Assembly (NCBI RefSeq): GCF_014621775.1
Contig: NZ_CP061204.1
Coordinates: 3,306,501-3,370,500, forward strand
Source: Stenotrophomonas sp. 169
GTDB lineage: Bacteria; Pseudomonadota; Gammaproteobacteria; Xanthomonadales; Xanthomonadaceae
Direction of reading: 5' to 3'
DNA length: 64,000 nt
The notes beneath the pieces are model-generated. The model was not told the DNA's origin. It made no database searches and saw only the letters and a program-made list of their open reading frames with translations. The position numbers and the translations under genes are program-made. Each line of letters begins with the position of its first letter. Within the stretch, counting starts at the first letter, position 1. Below are positions 33,852 through 43,559 of this stretch, one piece after another.

Positions 33852-35153
33852 TCAGATGGCTGAATGAGCGCGTTCGGCGTGCTCAAACCACTGCAGCGCC
33901 TCGGCGGCGGTGTGGAACGAACCGAACACCAGGATGCGATCCTGCGCACCCGCCAGCGCGGTCACCTGCTGCAGCGCATCGGCCACGCGGGGCGCCTGCG
34001 CGGCATTGGCGGCAGCGGTGTCGGCCAAGCGGCCGGCCAAGGCGCCGGCGGATTGTCCGCGTGCGCCGTCCAGCCCGGCCAAGGTCCAGTGCGTCACCAC
34101 CTCGCTCAGCGCCTGGACGACGCCGACTGCATCTTTGTCCTGCAGCGCTGCATAGACGGCAAACGTCTGTCCGGCAACGGGCATGGACGTCAGCGCGCGG
34201 GCCAGTACGGCGGCGGCCTGCGGGTTGTGGCCCACATCCACCAGCACCGTGGCGCCGTTGTGTTCGACTGCCTGCAGGCGGCCACGGATGCGCGCTGCTG
34301 CAACGCCTTCAGCGTACGCACTGCGCGGCAACGGCAGGCCGTCCGGGCGATCCAGCGAACGCAGGGCGGCGATGGCGGCACTGGCATTGGCCAGTTGCAC
34401 GGGGCCGGCCAGCGCCGGCATTGGCAGCTGCAGACGTACCGCGACGTCGCGCCATGCCCACTGGCCGTCTTCCAACACTTCGCTGAAATAGTCGCTGCCG
34501 GCGCGGATCGCATTGGCGCCGATCAGGTAAGCCCGCCGCAGCACGCTGGACGGGGGATCGATCTCGCCCAGCACGGCCGGCTTCCAGGCCCGCAGGATGC
34601 CGGCTTTTTCGCTGCCGATCGCCTCGCGCTCGCTGCCCAGCCATTCGGCATGGTCGATGTCCACCGTGGTGATGACGGCCACATCGGCGTCGATGAGGTT
34701 GACCGCGTCCAGCCGCCCGCCGAGCCCGACCTCCAGCACCGCCAGGTCCAGCCCGGCCTGCGCGAACAGGTGCAGCGCGGCCAGCGTGCCGTATTCGAAG
34801 TACGTCAGGGTGGTCGCGCCACGGGCTGCCTCGACGGCTGCGAAGGCCGCCACCAGCGCGTCATCGCTGACCTCTTCGCCGTCGATGCGCACGCGCTCGT
34901 TGTAGCGCAGCAGGTGCGGCGAGGTGTAGGCCCCGGTCTTCCAGCCTGCGGCACGCGCGATGGCCTCGATGAAAGCGACCGTGGAGCCCTTGCCGTTGGT
35001 GCCGCCCACGGTGATCGTGCGCGTGGCAGGTGCGCCCAGCTGCATCGCCGTGGCGACGCTGCGCACGCGCTCCAGCCCCATGTCGATGGTGGCCGGATGC
35101 TGGCGTTCAATGTAGGTCAGCCAGTCGGCGAGCGTAGTGGGCAGTGCGGTCAC
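33852..35153 (-). CDS. folC: Dihydrofolate/folylpolyglutamate synthase
   Basis: A 433-residue Mur-ligase-like enzyme adding glutamate to dihydropteroate and folates. The P-loop is VGGTNGKGSTVAFIE (about 46-60). SPHLLRYNERVRIDGE is the folate/omega loop, and ITTVDIDHAEWLG is the second ATP motif. The C-terminal ligand domain begins around VDVGHNPQAA. First of the folC-dedD-cvpA-purF series, 27 bp after the phosphatase gene. Confidence 0.95.
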   Translation of the reverse strand: MTALPTTLADWLTYIERQHPATIDMGLERVRSVATAMQLGAPATRTITVGGTNGKGSTVAFIEAIARAAGWKTGAYTSPHLLRYNERVRIDGEEVSDDALVAAFAAVEAARGATTLTYFEYGTLAALHLFAQAGLDLAVLEVGLGGRLDAVNLIDADVAVITTVDIDHAEWLGSEREAIGSEKAGILRAWKPAVLGEIDPPSSVLRRAYLIGANAIRAGSDYFSEVLEDGQWAWRDVAVRLQLPMPALAGPVQLANASAAIAALRSLDRPDGLPLPRSAYAEGVAAARIRGRLQAVEHNGATVLVDVGHNPQAAAVLARALTSMPVAGQTFAVYAALQDKDAVGVVQALSEVVTHWTLAGLDGARGQSAGALAGRLADTAAANAAQAPRVADALQQVTALAGAQDRILVFGSFHTAAEALQWFEHAERAHSAI

Positions 35154-35180
35154 GGTGGGACGTCCAGTTCAGTGCAGGTA

Positions 35181-35822
35181 TCAGAGCGCGCGGTGCTTGG
35201 CTTCGCCGAAGAACGGCGTGTGGTGGGCGCAATCATTCATGCGGACCACCTCCAGCTGTTCGATGTCCGGCCCTTCGAGCAGGTTCAACGTGGTCGGTGC
35301 CTGACGGAAGCTCCACAGACGGCTGATCGGCAGCCCGAGGATGCGGCACAGGATCACCCGGTTCACCGCGTCGTGCGCGACCACCAGCAGGGTGTCTTCG
35401 TCGCCAAGGCCTTCGGTGGCACGGGCCAGGCCACGCCAGCTACGGTCCAGCACCAGGCGCAGCGACTCGCCGCCGGGCATCAGCACGGTGTCCGGCTCTT
35501 CACGCCAGGCGCGCAGGCGCGACGGATCTTTCTCATGGATTTCGCTGGCCAGCAGGCCTTCCCACTCACCGTGGGCGATTTCCTGCAGGTCCGGCTCGGT
35601 CAGCAGCATGTCGGCACGGGCACCGAGGGCAAGCTGTGCGGTGTGCTGCGCACGCGACAGCGGCGAGGCCACCGCGCGGGTGATGTCGATTGACTTCAGG
35701 CGTTCACCAAGGGCTTGTGCCTGGGCCTCACCGATCGGCGACAACGGGATATCGATCTGGCCCTGGTAACGGCCTTCGGCGTTCCACGGCGTTTCGCCAT
35801 GACGGGCAAGCAGGATGCGCAT
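35181..35822 (-). CDS. Histidine phosphatase family protein (GpmB/CobC-like)
   Basis: A 213-residue cytoplasmic phosphatase. LLARHGETPWN holds the phospho-accepting His9 in R-H-G. The second His is in VVAHDAVNRV, with Arg in SPLSRAQHTA and Glu in HGEWEG. The family includes phosphoglycerate mutase-like and alpha-ribazole phosphatases; no cobalamin genes are near, so the substrate is open. ATG 35822 begins the catalytic motif. Probably cotranscribed with folC. Confidence 0.85.
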   Translation of the reverse strand: MRILLARHGETPWNAEGRYQGQIDIPLSPIGEAQAQALGERLKSIDITRAVASPLSRAQHTAQLALGARADMLLTEPDLQEIAHGEWEGLLASEIHEKDPSRLRAWREEPDTVLMPGGESLRLVLDRSWRGLARATEGLGDEDTLLVVAHDAVNRVILCRILGLPISRLWSFRQAPTTLNLLEGPDIEQLEVVRMNDCAHHTPFFGEAKHRAL

Positions 35823-35970
35823 GCGGATTTGACGTCCTTGGGGGGAGGAGGTCCGACGTTCGTTCACGTCCTGTGAAAGCACGCCGGAGCGCCATGATAC
35901 CTGCTCTGCTTGAATGCAGGCCGCGCGCGACAGGCGGGCGGATCACCAGGATCCGCCGCGCCCTTCCCGG

Positions 35971-38133
35971 TTACTGCGCCAGGTTCAGTTCTTTCAGCAA
36001 CTGCGGCGCTGGCGCCACTTCCTGCATGATCCACTGCATGTAGCGGCTGTCCACGGCGATCATGCGGGTCATGATCGGATCGAACACCCAATTCGAGCTG
36101 ACCGACTCCCAGTTGCCATCGAAGGCCAGCCCGACCAGCTTGCCGTGCGCGTCCAGCACCGGCGAACCGGAGTTGCCGCCGGTGATGTCCAGGTTGGACA
36201 GGAAGTTGACCGGTACCGAGCCCAGCCGCTTGTCTTCCAGACCGCCGTAGCGCTTGGCCTTGACCGCGTCCAGCAGGGCCTTGGGCGAGTCGAACGGGTC
36301 TTCGCCGGTTTCCTTGGCGGCCACGCCTTCCAGGGTGGTGAACGGGGTGTAGTTCACGCCGTCCTTGCCGTAGCCCATCACGTTGCCGAAGGTGATGCGC
36401 AGCGACAGGTTGGCATCGGGATAGACGAACTCGCCCTGGCTCTTTTTGTAGTCCGCCACGGCCTGCAGGTACAGCGGACGCGCGCTCAGCGATTCGCCTT
36501 CACGGGTCTTTTTCTGTTCTTCCTGCTTGAGCAGCGCGGGCATCACCGCCACGGCGTACTGGATGGCCGGATCGGTGCTGGACTCGAACGCGGCGCGGTC
36601 GGCCTTCAGCCACTTCAGGCGCTCATCCAGGCTACCCAGGCGGGTGCCGCCCAGCTTGCCGACCAGCGCATTGACCGCGCTGGCATCGCTGCCGGCCAGC
36701 CACTGGTTCAACACCTCGTTGTCGCGCTGCGCCGCCGGCAGGGCCACGTACTGGCTCAGCCAGTACTGCTGCAGCTGCTGGTCCATCTTGGCTACGTAAC
36801 GACGGTCCATCTGGCGCACGCCGCCTTCGATGGTCGGCAGATCGCGCTGCTGGTAACCCACTTCGCGCTCGGCATCCGGCTTGCTGCGCTCGATGGCGGT
36901 GCGGTACAGGGTGATGGCCGATCCGACGGCGGAGGTGCTGTTGAACTGGTTGACGAACAGGTCACGCTCGCGGGTACTGCGGCCGGCTTCCAGGTGCTTG
37001 ATCAGCTGCGCATGCGCGGCCAGTGCCGGCTTTCCTGCGGTGCCCTGCTTCTTCAGCCACGCCAGCACCTCCGCCTCTTCGGCCTGTTTCTGGCCGGCCG
37101 CATCGATGCGCTTGAAGCCTTCCAGCTGACCGGCGTAGTTCTTCGCTACGTTGTTCATGCTGGCGGCGGTGGCGGCGTACTTCACCTTGACGTCGGCATC
37201 GGCCTTGCCGGCATCTTCGATCAGCTTCAGCACCGCGTTGTAGTGCCGGGCGATGGTCGGGTAGGTCCAGTCGGCGGTTTCGTTGAACTCGCCGGCCAGC
37301 GCATAGCGGTTGGTGCGGCCCGGATACCCGGCCACCATCACGAAGTCATCGGCGCCCAGCGGCTGGTCGGCGAACTTCAGGAAGTGCTTGGGCTGGTAGG
37401 GCACGTTGTCGGCCGCGAAGGCTGCCGGCTTGCCGTCCTTGCCGACATAGGCGCGGTAGAACGAGAAGTCACCGGTGTGGCGCGGCCACATCCAGTTGTC
37501 GATGTCGCCGCCGAACTTGCCGACGCTGCCCGGGGGCGCGTAGACCAGGCGTACATCCTTGATTTCCAGGTTGCGGAACAGCTGGTAGGTGTTGCCACCG
37601 GAGAAGCTGTACAGGCGGCAGCGGAAGCCGTCGTCGGCCTCGCACGCGGCAACCTGGGACTTGTCGAAGGCCTCCAGCGCGCGGGTGCGCGCCAGGGGGT
37701 CCTTACCGGCGGCGGCGATGGCGGCTTTGGCCTGCGCGGTGACGTCGGTGATCTGGTCCAGCACATACACGCGGGCGTTCGGGCCCGCGCTCAGCTCATC
37801 GCGGGTCGTCGGCGCATTGAAGCCGTCCTTGATGAGGTTCTTTTCGGCCGTGGAGTTCAGCTGGATGGCGCCATAGGCACAGTGGTGGTTGGTGACCACC
37901 AGGCCCTGCGGGGAGACGAAGCTGGCCGTGCAGCCCCCCAGCGCCACGACCGCGCCCATCGGGTCGCCGGTCAGGTCGGCCAACTGCTCGGCCGACAGCT
38001 TCAGCCCCGCCTTCTGCAGGGGGCCGGCGATTTCCGGCAGCTGCTGCGGCACCCACATGCCTTCGGCGGCATGGGCGACCTGGACCAGGCCAAGACTGGC
38101 GACGATGGAGAAAGCGAGCAGATTCGAGCGCAT
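35971..38133 (-). CDS. S46 family dipeptidyl-peptidase
   Basis: 720 residues, the standard size for DPP7/DPP11 enzymes that remove N-terminal dipeptides in the periplasm. Signal peptide: MRSNLLAFSIVASLGLVQVAHA. The triad is visible: His in VVTNHHCAYGA (about 85), Asp in GGDIDNWMW (about 224), and Ser in ITGGNSGSPVLD (about 650). The S1 pocket residue that separates DPP7 from DPP11 was not determined. The gene is divergent from tdh, 178 bp apart. Confidence 0.93.
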   Translation of the reverse strand: MRSNLLAFSIVASLGLVQVAHAAEGMWVPQQLPEIAGPLQKAGLKLSAEQLADLTGDPMGAVVALGGCTASFVSPQGLVVTNHHCAYGAIQLNSTAEKNLIKDGFNAPTTRDELSAGPNARVYVLDQITDVTAQAKAAIAAAGKDPLARTRALEAFDKSQVAACEADDGFRCRLYSFSGGNTYQLFRNLEIKDVRLVYAPPGSVGKFGGDIDNWMWPRHTGDFSFYRAYVGKDGKPAAFAADNVPYQPKHFLKFADQPLGADDFVMVAGYPGRTNRYALAGEFNETADWTYPTIARHYNAVLKLIEDAGKADADVKVKYAATAASMNNVAKNYAGQLEGFKRIDAAGQKQAEEAEVLAWLKKQGTAGKPALAAHAQLIKHLEAGRSTRERDLFVNQFNSTSAVGSAITLYRTAIERSKPDAEREVGYQQRDLPTIEGGVRQMDRRYVAKMDQQLQQYWLSQYVALPAAQRDNEVLNQWLAGSDASAVNALVGKLGGTRLGSLDERLKWLKADRAAFESSTDPAIQYAVAVMPALLKQEEQKKTREGESLSARPLYLQAVADYKKSQGEFVYPDANLSLRITFGNVMGYGKDGVNYTPFTTLEGVAAKETGEDPFDSPKALLDAVKAKRYGGLEDKRLGSVPVNFLSNLDITGGNSGSPVLDAHGKLVGLAFDGNWESVSSNWVFDPIMTRMIAVDSRYMQWIMQEVAPAPQLLKELNLAQ

Positions 38134-38311
38134 GCAGCGGCCCTTGGAGGATTGAACCGTCGATTCTAGCCGCCAACCTGCCCGGCGAAGACGCCCGGAG
38201 GTCATGGGTGCCGCCCTGCGGACCCGCGCCAGCCAGCCCGCGCTGCAACATGGCGCAGCGCGCGACCGCTTTATAATCCGCGCCATCTTTCCCCCTGTGA
38301 GTTCCGCCGCC

Positions 38312-39346
38312 ATGGCACAAATGATGAAGGCGCTGGTCAAGCGCGAAGCCGCCAAGGGCATCTGGCTGGAAGAAGTGCCGGTGCCGGTGCCGGGTCCGAA
38401 CGAGGTGCTGATCAAGCTGGAGAAGACCGCGATCTGCGGTACCGACCTGCACATCTACCTGTGGGACGAATGGAGCCAGCGCACCATCAAGCCCGGCCTG
38501 ACCATCGGCCACGAATTCGTCGGTCGCGTCGCCGCGCTCGGCAGTGCGGTGACCGGCTATGAGATCGGCCAGCGGGTATCGGCCGAAGGCCATATCGTCT
38601 GCGGCCATTGCCGTAACTGCCGTGGTGGCCGCCCGCACCTGTGCCCCAACACCGTCGGCATCGGCGTCAACGTCAATGGCGCGTTCGCCGAGTACATGGT
38701 GATGCCGGCCAGCAACCTGTGGCCGATTCCGGACCAGATTCCGTCCGAACTGGCGGCGTTCTTCGATCCCTACGGCAACGCGGCGCACTGCGCGCTGGAA
38801 TTCAACGTGATCGGCGAGGACGTGCTGATCACCGGCGCCGGCCCGATCGGCATCATCGCCGCCGGTATCTGCAAGCACATCGGCGCACGCAACGTGGTGG
38901 TGACCGACGTCAACGATTTCCGCCTGAAACTGGCCGCCGACATGGGCGCTACGCGCGTGGTGAACGTGGCCAACCAGTCGCTGAAGGACGTGATGAAGGA
39001 CCTGCACATGGAGGGCTTCGATGTCGGCCTGGAAATGAGCGGCAACCCGCGCGCGTTCAACGACATGCTGGACTGCATGTACCACGGCGGCAAGATCGCC
39101 ATGCTGGGCATCATGCCGCGCGGCGCAGGCTGCGACTGGGACAAGATCATCTTCAAGGGCCTGACCGTGCAGGGCATCTACGGCCGCAAGATGTATGAGA
39201 CCTGGTACAAGATGACCCAGCTGGTGCTGTCCGGCTTCCCGCTGGGCAAGGTGCTGACCCACCAGCTGCCGATCGATGACTTCCAGAAGGGCTTCGACCT
39301 GATGGAAGAAGGCAAGGCCGGCAAGGTCGTGCTCAGCTGGAACTGA
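38312..39346 (+). CDS. tdh: L-threonine 3-dehydrogenase
   Basis: A 344-residue zinc alcohol-dehydrogenase family enzyme oxidising threonine to 2-amino-3-ketobutyrate with NAD. Catalytic zinc: [16 protein letters not shown] and GHEFVG. Structural zinc cysteines: [18 protein letters not shown] fold: [18 protein letters not shown] 38312 is used; ATG 38324 (MKALVKREA) matches the E. coli start and is equally possible. The partner Kbl is encoded downstream on the same strand beyond a TorF-type gene. Confidence 0.95.
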   Translation: MAQMMKALVKREAAKGIWLEEVPVPVPGPNEVLIKLEKTAICGTDLHIYLWDEWSQRTIKPGLTIGHEFVGRVAALGSAVTGYEIGQRVSAEGHIVCGHCRNCRGGRPHLCPNTVGIGVNVNGAFAEYMVMPASNLWPIPDQIPSELAAFFDPYGNAAHCALEFNVIGEDVLITGAGPIGIIAAGICKHIGARNVVVTDVNDFRLKLAADMGATRVVNVANQSLKDVMKDLHMEGFDVGLEMSGNPRAFNDMLDCMYHGGKIAMLGIMPRGAGCDWDKIIFKGLTVQGIYGRKMYETWYKMTQLVLSGFPLGKVLTHQLPIDDFQKGFDLMEEGKAGKVVLSWN

Positions 39347-39383
39347 TCGGACGCGCGAAGCGCGCCGATCACTCCAGCCGCAT

Positions 39384-39414
39384 GAAAAAAGGCGCCCGCA
39401 AGGGCGCCTTTTTC
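39384..39414. terminator. Strong bidirectional terminator between tdh and the porin
   Basis: AAAAAAGGCGCCC-GCAA-GGGCGCCTTTTT, a GC stem with an A-run on one side and a T-run on the other, placed between convergent genes. Confidence 0.92.
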
Positions 39415-39460
39415 GTTGTGCATGACGTTCGCTGCAGCTGCGCCCGCAGGCGCCGCGTGC

Positions 39461-40153
39461 TTACTTCCCGATGGCGACCGTGAACACCACGCGGTTGTCG
39501 GCCAGGTCGCCGTTGTTGTCGCGGCCTGCACCGTCGGTGCCGTGATACCCCAGGCCCAGGTTGAACAGGCCGAACTGGCGGCTGACGCCGATGTTGAAAT
39601 CGGTGTAGTCCTTGCCGTAATTGGTTTCAAGCGAGGTGCGGCCGACATTGGCGGCCAGGGTGACGTCCTGCGGCAGCGCCCACTCACCGCCCACGGCGTA
39701 GTACCAGCTCTTGGTGTCCGAACCCGACAGGTCGTTGGTATAGGCCACGGTGAGCTTGTACTGCTCGGCGAAGGTGGTGGTGGTGATCAGCTCGTTGTAG
39801 TTGAGCTCGCTGGCACCGGGATAGGTGTAGCGGTTGAACAGCACATCGAAATTGACGTTGTCCGATACATCCAGACCATACCCAATCAGGAAGTCGACCT
39901 CGGTGCTCGGGTCGCCCGGCCCGAAGTCCACACCCGACCCCCACACACCGGCATAGAGACCGACCGGGCTGGTGTAGGTGAAACCTGCCTGCAGCGTCGG
40001 GTCTTCATCCGTCTGCGAAACGCCACGGAAGACGTAATCGGACACGGCGGTGACGTTCCAGCTGTAGGGCGATTCAGCTTCCTGGGCGCTGGCGGCGAAT
40101 GAGGCGAGGGACAGGGCGGCAGCAGCGGCAAGACAACGAACGGCGTGCTTCAT
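39461..40153 (-). CDS. TorF family putative porin
   Basis: 230 residues with a signal peptide (CLAAAAALSLASFAASAQ), then SYSWNVTAVSDYVFRGVSQT-type sequence (WNVTAVSDYVFRGVSQTDE), the hallmark of TIGR02001/TorF outer-membrane proteins. Alternating beta-strand pattern continues to the C-terminal FTVAIGK. It likely forms an outer-membrane beta barrel of unknown specificity. It lies between, and opposite to, tdh and kbl. Confidence 0.88.
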   Translation of the reverse strand: MKHAVRCLAAAAALSLASFAASAQEAESPYSWNVTAVSDYVFRGVSQTDEDPTLQAGFTYTSPVGLYAGVWGSGVDFGPGDPSTEVDFLIGYGLDVSDNVNFDVLFNRYTYPGASELNYNELITTTTFAEQYKLTVAYTNDLSGSDTKSWYYAVGGEWALPQDVTLAANVGRTSLETNYGKDYTDFNIGVSRQFGLFNLGLGYHGTDGAGRDNNGDLADNRVVFTVAIGK

Positions 40154-40351
40154 GGGCGTCTCCGGGGGGGGCGATGGCGGGAGGAGGGACATGGGGCGTG
40201 GCGCGGACCAGTGGTGGGAAAACAACCGGTTCACGGTTTTTTAACCTGTTTGATATTGCAACGCAACACGTGCGTGATCCAGCCCCGACCGCCGCTACCG
40301 GGGCGAGGCAGGTAAAATCCCGGTTTTCCTGTGTTGAGCCGCGCCGCTGCC

Positions 40352-41554
40352 ATGACTGAATCTTCGTCCGACCTGACCCGCCACTACACCGACGAACTGG
40401 ATGCCATCCGCGCGCAGGGCCTGTTCAAGTCCGAGCGCATCATCACCAGTCCGCAGTCGGCGGAGATCACCCTGGCCGACGGCCGCACGGTGCTGAACTT
40501 CTGCGCGAACAATTATCTGGGCCTGGCCGACCACCCCGACCTGATCCAGGCCGCGAAAGACGCGCTGGACAGCCACGGGTTTGGCATGGCCTCGGTGCGT
40601 TTCATCTGCGGCACCCAGGATCTGCACAAGCAGCTGGAAGCGCAGATCGCCGGTTTCTTCGGCAAGCAGGACACGATCCTGTATGCCGCGTGCTTCGACG
40701 CCAACGGCGGCCTGTTCGAGCCACTGCTCGGCGAACATGACGCGATCATCTCCGACAGCCTGAACCACGCTTCGATCATCGATGGCGTGCGCCTGTGCAA
40801 GGCCAAGCGCTTCCGCTATGCCAACTGCGACATGGCCGACCTGGAAGCCCAACTGCAGGCCGCTGACGCTGCGGGCTGCCGGACCAAGCTGATCACCACC
40901 GATGGCGTGTTCTCGATGGACGGCTTCATCGCGCCGCTCGACGAGATCACCGCACTGGCACAGAAGTACGGCGCGCTGGTGCACATCGACGAATGCCATG
41001 CGACCGGTTTCCTGGGCAAGACCGGCCGCGGCTCGGCCGAGGTCAAGGGCGTGCTGGACAAGATCGACATCATCACCGGCACGCTGGGCAAGGCCATGGG
41101 CGGCGCACTGGGTGGTTTCACAACCGCCCGGGCCGAAGTGATTGAACTGCTGCGCCAGCGTTCGCGTCCGTATCTGTTCTCCAACTCGCTGCCACCGCAC
41201 GTGGTGGCCGCCGGCATCAAAGCCTTCGACATGCTGGCCGCCGCCGATGACCTGCGCGAGACCTTGGTGAGCAACACCACCTATTTCCGCGAGCAGATGG
41301 TCGCTGCCGGATTCGACGTGAAGCCGGGCGTGCATCCGATCAGTCCGGTGATGCTGTACGACGCACCGCTTGCGCAGAAATTCGCCGAGCGCCTGCTGGA
41401 AGAAGGCATCTACGCGATCGGATTCTTCTTCCCGGTGGTGCCCAAAGGCCAAGCGCGCATCCGCACGCAGATCAGCGCCGCCCACACCCGCGCGCACCTT
41501 GATCGTGCCATCGACGCCTTCACCCGCATCGGCCGCGAACTCGGCGTGATCTGA
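40352..41554 (+). CDS. kbl: Glycine C-acetyltransferase (2-amino-3-ketobutyrate CoA ligase)
   Basis: A 400-residue PLP enzyme of the alpha-oxoamine synthase family that splits 2-amino-3-ketobutyrate with CoA into glycine and acetyl-CoA, completing the Tdh route. The PLP lysine is in [13 protein letters not shown]. Other marks are [25 protein letters not shown] and [12 protein letters not shown]. Length equals E. coli Kbl. It is followed by a long hairpin. Confidence 0.95.
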   Translation: MTESSSDLTRHYTDELDAIRAQGLFKSERIITSPQSAEITLADGRTVLNFCANNYLGLADHPDLIQAAKDALDSHGFGMASVRFICGTQDLHKQLEAQIAGFFGKQDTILYAACFDANGGLFEPLLGEHDAIISDSLNHASIIDGVRLCKAKRFRYANCDMADLEAQLQAADAAGCRTKLITTDGVFSMDGFIAPLDEITALAQKYGALVHIDECHATGFLGKTGRGSAEVKGVLDKIDIITGTLGKAMGGALGGFTTARAEVIELLRQRSRPYLFSNSLPPHVVAAGIKAFDMLAAADDLRETLVSNTTYFREQMVAAGFDVKPGVHPISPVMLYDAPLAQKFAERLLEEGIYAIGFFFPVVPKGQARIRTQISAAHTRAHLDRAIDAFTRIGRELGVI

Positions 41555-41560
41555 CCCGAC

Positions 41561-41642
41561 AAAAAGGGGACGGAGGGGATTAAGTCGTTTTCGGCCTGCG
41601 ATGCGGCCGAAAACGACTTAATCCCCTCGGTCCCCTTTTTTT
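41561..41642. terminator. Long near-perfect hairpin, REP/RAYT-type, acting as terminator
   Basis: Arms 41561-41596 and 41605-41642 pair over about 36 bp with one small irregularity. The sequence runs AAAAAGGGGACGGAGGGG then ATTAAGTCGTTTTCGGCC, with A-run and T-run ends. It separates convergent kbl and lipoprotein genes and overlaps the latter's stop. Sequences of this GGGGAC/GGGGTC type commonly flank Y1 (RAYT) transposases in Lysobacteraceae; no transposase is near. Confidence 0.8.
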
Positions 41643-41895
41643 ACCTGGAGATCCGGATGCCGTTGGCTTTCATCCAGGCGTCGAAGTCGTCGGCGGACAG
41701 GGTCTTTTCGCCGTCGGTCATCGTGAAACGGTAGCTGCCGCGGGCGTCCAGGTCGGGCACGGTGATGGTCACCACGTCGTCAGTCGTCAGGTCCGGCGCT
41801 TTGACCCGCTCTTTCTTGCTGCTGCACGCGGCCAGCAGGCCCAGGGGCAGCAGCAGCGCGGCGGTTCGAATCAGCGGGGTGCGGTGGCGGTTCAT
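41641..41895 (-). CDS. Small lipoprotein with C-terminal DDFDAWMK motif
   Basis: 84 residues. The lipobox LLAACSSKK (Cys about 24) directs lipid attachment. The C-terminal half, TMTDGEKTLSADDFDAWMKANGIRI, closely parallels the C-terminal part of the protein encoded at 42815-43339 (MTADEFDAWMKSRGVRV). The two are paralogous in that segment and flank a pseudouridine synthase gene. Function unknown. Confidence 0.75.
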   Translation of the reverse strand: MNRHRTPLIRTAALLLPLGLLAACSSKKERVKAPDLTTDDVVTITVPDLDARGSYRFTMTDGEKTLSADDFDAWMKANGIRISR

Positions 41896-41982
41896 GCGGT
41901 GACTCCTGTTGCAGGGTATGCGAATAGCCGGGCGCCCCCCTGCGCCCGACACGGGGCCGACGTCGCGCGCCGGCCGCGGGTC

Positions 41983-42795
41983 TCAGCCCGGAACCACGAC
42001 GGCCTCCAGTTGCCGCCGATCTTCTTGCTGCAGTTGTCGCCACTGGCCTTTGGGCAGGTCGCCGAGCACCAGCCCGCCGATGCCGGTCCGCACCAGCCGC
42101 AGCACCTGCAGGTCAAACGCCGCCAGCAGGCGACGGATATGCCGATTGCGCCCTTCTTCGAGCACCACTTCCAGCCAGGCCGTCTTCTCTCCCGTGCGCA
42201 GCACCTGCACCGCGCGCGCGGCCAGGAACTCGCCGTCGTCGTCGATGCCTGCACAGAACGCCGCCAGCATCGACGCATCGGGAATGCCATCGACCTGCAC
42301 GTGATAGGTCTTGTCGGGGCCGGTGGCCGGATCCATCAGGGCCGCAGCCCACTGCGGGTCATTGCTGAAAAGCAGCAGGCCCTCGCTGGCCTTGTCCAGC
42401 CGTCCGACCGGGGCCAGCCACGGCAGGCCGGCGCCATCGAAGCAGCGATACACCGTGTCGCGCCCCTGCTCGTCCTGGGCAGTCGTGACCAGCCCACGCG
42501 GCTTGTTGAGCATGAGGTAGATGCGCGGCGCGGCATCCAGCGGCTGGCCGTCCACCTTGATGTGGTGGCGGCCGGCAAGGATCGGAAACTCCGGGTCATG
42601 GACCACGCGCCCATCCACGCTCACGCGTCCGGCGGCGATCCAGCGCGCGGCCTCGGTGCGTGAGCACACACCGGCCTTGGACAGCACACGCGCCAACCCA
42701 TGGCGCACGCCGCCTGTAGTGGCAGCGGATGTCGCACGCCCACGCGGTGCGTGGGTGCGGGCAGCGGGGGTGGCAGGCGGGCGTCGTGGCCGCAT
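41983..42795 (-). CDS. Pseudouridine synthase, RsuA/RluB family
   Basis: A 270-residue rRNA-modifying enzyme. A basic, Ala/Pro-rich head (1-30) precedes an S4 RNA-binding domain (about 32-78; GLARVLSKAGVCSRTEAARWI). The catalytic core contains LMLNKPRGLVTTAQD and VGRLDKASEGLLLFSND, with the nucleophilic Asp in R-L-D, and VLEEGRNRHIRRLL. The exact rRNA position cannot be assigned from sequence alone. GGAGGGGAGC precedes ATG 42795. Confidence 0.9.
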   Translation of the reverse strand: MRPRRPPATPAARTHAPRGRATSAATTGGVRHGLARVLSKAGVCSRTEAARWIAAGRVSVDGRVVHDPEFPILAGRHHIKVDGQPLDAAPRIYLMLNKPRGLVTTAQDEQGRDTVYRCFDGAGLPWLAPVGRLDKASEGLLLFSNDPQWAAALMDPATGPDKTYHVQVDGIPDASMLAAFCAGIDDDGEFLAARAVQVLRTGEKTAWLEVVLEEGRNRHIRRLLAAFDLQVLRLVRTGIGGLVLGDLPKGQWRQLQQEDRRQLEAVVVPG

Positions 42796-42814
42796 GTCCT
42801 GCTCCCCTCCGTGC

Positions 42815-43339
42815 TTACTTCTTGTCGACCGGCTTGGTCTCGGCAGCCGCTTCCACCGGAGCAACCGGGGCGACGGCGGTGGCAGCAGCCGCACGCGGCT
42901 TGACCACGCGCACACCGCGCGACTTCATCCAGGCGTCGAACTCATCGGCGGTCATCCGCTTGCCGTTCTGGCTCATGTCAAAGCGCCAGGGCGTGTTGTC
43001 GAACGCGGTCTGCGGCTTGTAAGCCGCCGGATCGTTCGGCTTCACTGCCGGCGCGCTCGGCATGGCATTGGCGACGTTCTGGCAGCCTTCGATGCGCAGG
43101 CGCTGCAGCACACTGTCCAGCGACTGGGTCTGTTCGTAGGTGCTGGTCAGCACGCCAGCGGGCATGCCCAGCTGCGAACTACGGGTAAACAGCTCGCTGG
43201 CTACCGGCGCGATGGCCGTAGCAGGCAGCGGCAGGGGCGCCGCGCTGGCACCGATCGAGCAATCGACGGCGGCATGGGCAGCGGGAACCAGGGCCAGCGC
43301 CAGGACGGCGGCCGATGCAGTGCGCAGCATGAGGAGCAT
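42815..43339 (-). CDS. Exported protein with DEFDAWMK motif
   Basis: 174 residues with a signal peptide (LRTASAAVLALALVPAAHA). The middle is low in recognisable features apart from two Cys (VDCSIG and EGCQNV) that could form a disulfide. The segment RFDMSQNGKRMTADEFDAWM matches the tail of the lipoprotein encoded at 41641-41895, followed by an Ala/Val/Pro-rich end. ATG 43330 is an alternative start. No ribosome site is clear. Function unknown. Confidence 0.7.
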   Translation of the reverse strand: MLLMLRTASAAVLALALVPAAHAAVDCSIGASAAPLPLPATAIAPVASELFTRSSQLGMPAGVLTSTYEQTQSLDSVLQRLRIEGCQNVANAMPSAPAVKPNDPAAYKPQTAFDNTPWRFDMSQNGKRMTADEFDAWMKSRGVRVVKPRAAAATAVAPVAPVEAAAETKPVDKK

Positions 43340-43507
43340 CCAGAAAGGAGGTAAGTGCGCCGAGTTTAACAGCGACACAACGGCTTTCAAGATCCTACAT
43401 TCAATGAATACGGCAACTTGTTGGTTTTTTTGCGGTTTTCTGACGAATGGTGGTGCAGGAGCCAGCGCAGGCGAACCGACCTGCCGCTGCGGACCCCACA
43501 AACAACA

Positions 43508-43529
43508 AGACCCGGCCGAAGCCGGGTCC
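43508..43529 (-). terminator. Probable terminator of the OmpA-family gene
   Basis: GACCCGGC-CGAA-GCCGGGTC stem, with TTGTTGTTTG on its minus-strand 3' side, 31 bp past the stop codon of the gene at 43560-44660. Confidence 0.65.
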
Positions 43530-43559
43530 TGCTGTGTCTTGCCGGTGAAGCGTCAGAAC

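Noticed and set aside
33864..35693. 609-codon plus-strand frame opposite folC
   Set aside because: Antisense shadow; folC has intact motifs on the minus strand, and this frame lacks any domain.
35914..38169. 751-codon plus-strand frame opposite the S46 peptidase
   Set aside because: Antisense shadow of a clear peptidase with signal peptide and catalytic triad.
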